In this document: positions 62,027 to 64,000 of the stretch, piece by piece
Numbering within the stretch: position 1 is the first letter of the stretch
How the letters are laid out: the number at the start of each line of letters is the position of its first letter
From: Chryseobacterium vaccae
GTDB lineage: Bacteria; Bacteroidota; Bacteroidia; Flavobacteriales; Weeksellaceae
Assembly: GCF_009602705.1 (NCBI RefSeq)
Contig: NZ_VSWH01000001.1
Span: 3,348,001-3,412,000, forward strand
Reading direction: 5' to 3'
Length of the DNA: 64,000 nucleotides
Program-made: the position numbers and the translations under genes
The notes under the pieces: generated by a model
What the model was told of the DNA's origin: nothing
Database searches by the model: none
The model's input: only the letters and a program-made list of their open reading frames with translations

Positions 62027-62692
62027 ATGATAAAAACTACAACACGAATCATCGCTTTTATTTTTTTGTTTTTGGGAATTCTTGGATACGCCCAGGAAAA
62101 AAAAATAAAATTTTCAAGTATTTCCAATATTTTACAGCATGTTACTCCGAATGATAAGGTGGATTCATGGGTGTTGGTTTACAACAGCTATGGAAAAAAC
62201 CAGGAAATAAAAAAATCCGGAGGGAAGATAGAATATACGCCGCAATTTTCGGGATTTAATCTATTCCCAAGCGAAACCAGCTTTTATTATATTGCCTATT
62301 CTACGGGAGGAAAAATGAATTATATAACAGACCTGGAAGGGCTTCGAAAATTTGTGGGAAAAATTGATAATGCCGAAGAAGCAGCTATTTTGCTTACTGC
62401 AGGAGACTATATGGTAGACGAAGAATTCACAGATATTGCCGGAAATTACTATGAAGATTCTTCAAATTATTATCTTGATCTTGGAAAGCTGACGTCCAAA
62501 GAATGTCCTTACCAAAAGACCCATTACACCCTGACTGTTAATAAGTCCACAGGTGTTATTTCCAGTATAAAAGATAACGGAACTTATATTGAACTTTACA
62601 ATAAAAGATGTCCGAATAACCCAAGGCTTTTGAAAATCCAGAAAAAAGAAGAACCGAAAGATGACTCTAAAAAAACAACCAAAAACAAATAA
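62027..62692 (+). CDS. Secreted hypothetical protein
   Basis: A 221-residue protein with a signal peptide (residues 1-21, cleavage after Y-A-Q). The mature part is basic at both ends (C-terminal P-K-D-D-S-K-K-T-T-K-N-K) and has Tyr/Asn-rich beta-strand segments. Cys residues appear near the C-terminus. No family recognised. Its 3' end overlaps the GNAT gene by 32 bp, so the two are probably cotranscribed. Confidence 0.75.
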   Translation: MIKTTTRIIAFIFLFLGILGYAQEKKIKFSSISNILQHVTPNDKVDSWVLVYNSYGKNQEIKKSGGKIEYTPQFSGFNLFPSETSFYYIAYSTGGKMNYITDLEGLRKFVGKIDNAEEAAILLTAGDYMVDEEFTDIAGNYYEDSSNYYLDLGKLTSKECPYQKTHYTLTVNKSTGVISSIKDNGTYIELYNKRCPNNPRLLKIQKKEEPKDDSKKTTKNK

Positions 62693-63191
62693 TACCTACG
62701 AAACGGAACGGCTGATTCTTCGCCCGATGGGTGTAGAAGACCGTGATTTCATCTTTGAACTTTATAACAGGCCTAAGTTTATTCAATATATCGGAGACCG
62801 CCATATTAAGACCCTGGCTGATGCAGAGAATTATATTACGAATAGATTTCTTCCCCAGTTCGAAAGATTGGGCTATGGAAATTATCTGATGATGACCAAA
62901 GAAGGAAATAAAATAGGAGGGGTAGGAATCTTCGAAAGAGAAGGACTGGATGTTGTAGATATAGGATTTTCGCTATTGGAAGAATTTGAAGGGAAAGGCT
63001 ATGCCTATGAAGCTGCAGCAAAAGTAAAATCTATAGGAATGGATGATTTCGGATTGAAGAAAATTTCTGCAATTACTTCGAAAGATAATTTTTCTTCCCA
63101 GAAACTGATTGAAAAACTAGGACTTCAGCTCAAAGGATATGTAACTCTTCCTGAGGATGATGAGGAGCTCATGTATTACGAAACGGAATAA
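62661..63191 (+). CDS. GNAT-family N-acetyltransferase
   Basis: A 176-residue acetyltransferase of the RimJ/RimL-type group. It begins with T-E-R-L-I-L-R-P-M and has the acetyl-CoA motif E-E-F-E-G-K-G-Y-A-Y-E-A-A (about residues 108-120) and the D-N-F-S-S-Q-K-L-I-E-K-L-G-L motif. It probably acetylates a ribosomal protein N-terminus or small substrate. The start lies inside the preceding gene, in another frame. The 32-bp overlap is unusual but the alternative starts are inside the conserved region. Confidence 0.87.
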   Translation: MTLKKQPKTNNTYETERLILRPMGVEDRDFIFELYNRPKFIQYIGDRHIKTLADAENYITNRFLPQFERLGYGNYLMMTKEGNKIGGVGIFEREGLDVVDIGFSLLEEFEGKGYAYEAAAKVKSIGMDDFGLKKISAITSKDNFSSQKLIEKLGLQLKGYVTLPEDDEELMYYETE

Positions 63192-63197
63192 GATTTA

Positions 63198-63231
63198 ATA
63201 ACTGCGGCGGCCAAAGGCCGCCGCAGTTATT
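63198..63231. terminator. Bidirectional terminator between the GNAT gene and the T9SS gene
   Basis: A 15-bp, very GC-rich stem (ATAACTGCGGCGGCC / GGCCGCCGCAGTTAT) with a 3-nt loop lies between convergent genes and is followed by T-rich sequence on the plus strand. Confidence 0.9.
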
Positions 63232-63239
63232 ATTAATCG

Positions 63240-64000
63240 TTATTTTTTTATTATTTTAAATGCTTTTACAGATCCGTTTTCATATTGGAATGATATGATG
63301 TATAATCCTGTTTTTAGGTCTCTTACGTCAAGCTCGGAAGCCGGAGCCAGATTTTTTAAACTTCTTCCGGAAATATCATTAATCTGAATAGATTTAATTC
63401 CTTTCACATCTGAAATTTTCAGAACATCAACAAAAGGATTCGGATAAACTGATACTTTTACCTGATCTGTATTTACTTCTGATACCGCAAGAGGAACAAA
63501 AGTAAACTCGTAGGCTCCCATATCAGGAGAGGCTCCCCTTGCAGTTCCATCGAAATCGGTTGTTACTTCAGGAAGGGAAGTGCCGGTATTGTTTAATCCT
63601 GAATTAGAACTGGAATTCAGATGAAGATCTGTAGCGCTTACAAAAACGGGCGATACATTCAGTGAATTAACGTTGCCTCCAAATCCGGTTTGAATATCTG
63701 TAAGAGTGGTTCTGTTAGAACCTATGAACCCCAGCGCAGTTCCGGTGGTATAATAATCATTATAATTAATATTTCCAAAAACCGTATTGGCTGCCGTAGA
63801 ATAGATAGCAAATCTGGATCCGCTGGTTTTATTATTGGCAAAAATATTATTTCTTACATCCAGGGCATTAGCCGCTGAAACATTGGTAGCACCTCCTAAA
63901 ACGTACAATGCGCTTGAGGTTCCTGTTTCGGAATTAGAAGTATTAAGATTAACAGTGTTGTTGTATACTTTATATCCGGCTCCGGAAAACGCATAAATTC
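63240..64000 (-). CDS. Secreted protein with T9SS sorting domain, C-terminal part (runs off right edge)
   Basis: The reading frame is open from the stop at 63240 to the right window edge (about 253 residues). A TTG within it at 63908 is not a real start. The visible part has parallel-beta/right-handed-helix-like Asn-rich repeats (A-L-D-V-R-N-N-I-F-A-N-N), a choice-of-anchor-type segment (D-F-D-G-T-A-R-G-A-S-P-D-M-G-A-Y-E-F), and a C-terminal type A sorting domain (Y-P-N-P-F-V-D, ending F-K-I-I-K-K). It is an extracellular or cell-surface protein. The N-terminus, with any enzyme domain, is outside the window. Confidence 0.85.
   Translation of the reverse strand, partial: IYAFSGAGYKVYNNTVNLNTSNSETGTSSALYVLGGATNVSAANALDVRNNIFANNKTSGSRFAIYSTAANTVFGNINYNDYYTTGTALGFIGSNRTTLTDIQTGFGGNVNSLNVSPVFVSATDLHLNSSSNSGLNNTGTSLPEVTTDFDGTARGASPDMGAYEFTFVPLAVSEVNTDQVKVSVYPNPFVDVLKISDVKGIKSIQINDISGRSLKNLAPASELDVRDLKTGLYIISFQYENGSVKAFKIIKK

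Overview
The window reads as a chromosomal segment of a Bacteroidota bacterium of the family Weeksellaceae/Flavobacteriaceae, most likely Chryseobacterium or a close relative. The evidence is an AT-rich composition, several secreted proteins with type IX secretion (T9SS) C-terminal sorting domains, a MurF-Alr fusion, a TonB-dependent receptor, and many promoters with the Bacteroidota -7 element TAnnTTTG in place of a sigma70 box. I saw no insertion sequence, prophage or CRISPR array. The genus call rests on protein resemblance and is an inference.

1-16 kb: probably origin-proximal housekeeping DNA. On the minus strand lie rnr (cut by the left edge), two secreted proteins and rpiB. Divergent pgk is separated from rpiB by an AT-rich spacer carrying a cluster of DnaA-box-like sequences (candidate oriC). 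A 1.5-kb stretch without a credible gene follows, then a methyltransferase, mnmG flanked by two perfect parS palindromes, and a tight minus-strand run of ybeY, a patatin-BamA-like protein and murF-alr, followed by tdk.

16-31 kb: an acidic repeat protein, rsmI, a WG-repeat protein, fabG, guaC, then a compact trio (divergent Lgt-like protein, small membrane protein, Tes/MJ0619-like radical SAM enzyme) that looks like a lipid-modification module. After these come surE, a secreted family 8 polysaccharide lyase and a C-terminal processing protease.

31-42 kb: sodC, an AraC regulator, a TonB-dependent receptor, and a LytS/LytTR two-component system interleaved with small '2TM' membrane proteins and an ICMT-like methyltransferase. 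Three promoters here carry the same 11-bp direct repeat (TACCnTTCAGT, 21-bp period) placed 43-44 bp upstream of a perfect -7 element. They precede the receptor, the kinase operon and the 2TM/response-regulator operon, so the region looks like a self-regulated LytTR regulon.

42-53 kb: mnmA, outer-membrane and T9SS proteins, clpC, and a surface-glycan/sulfur run (GT4, SufE, GT9, GT2). 53-57 kb: a polymorphic toxin locus with a full-length protein ending in a zinc metallopeptidase toxin domain, its putative immunity gene, and a displaced, start-less second C-terminal cassette (C39-like cysteine peptidase) with its own putative immunity gene. 57-64 kb: two identical tRNA-Val genes under a textbook Bacteroidota promoter, folC, a TolC-family protein, a SprT-like protein, a mannose-1-phosphate guanylyltransferase, a secreted protein, a GNAT acetyltransferase, and a T9SS protein cut by the right edge.
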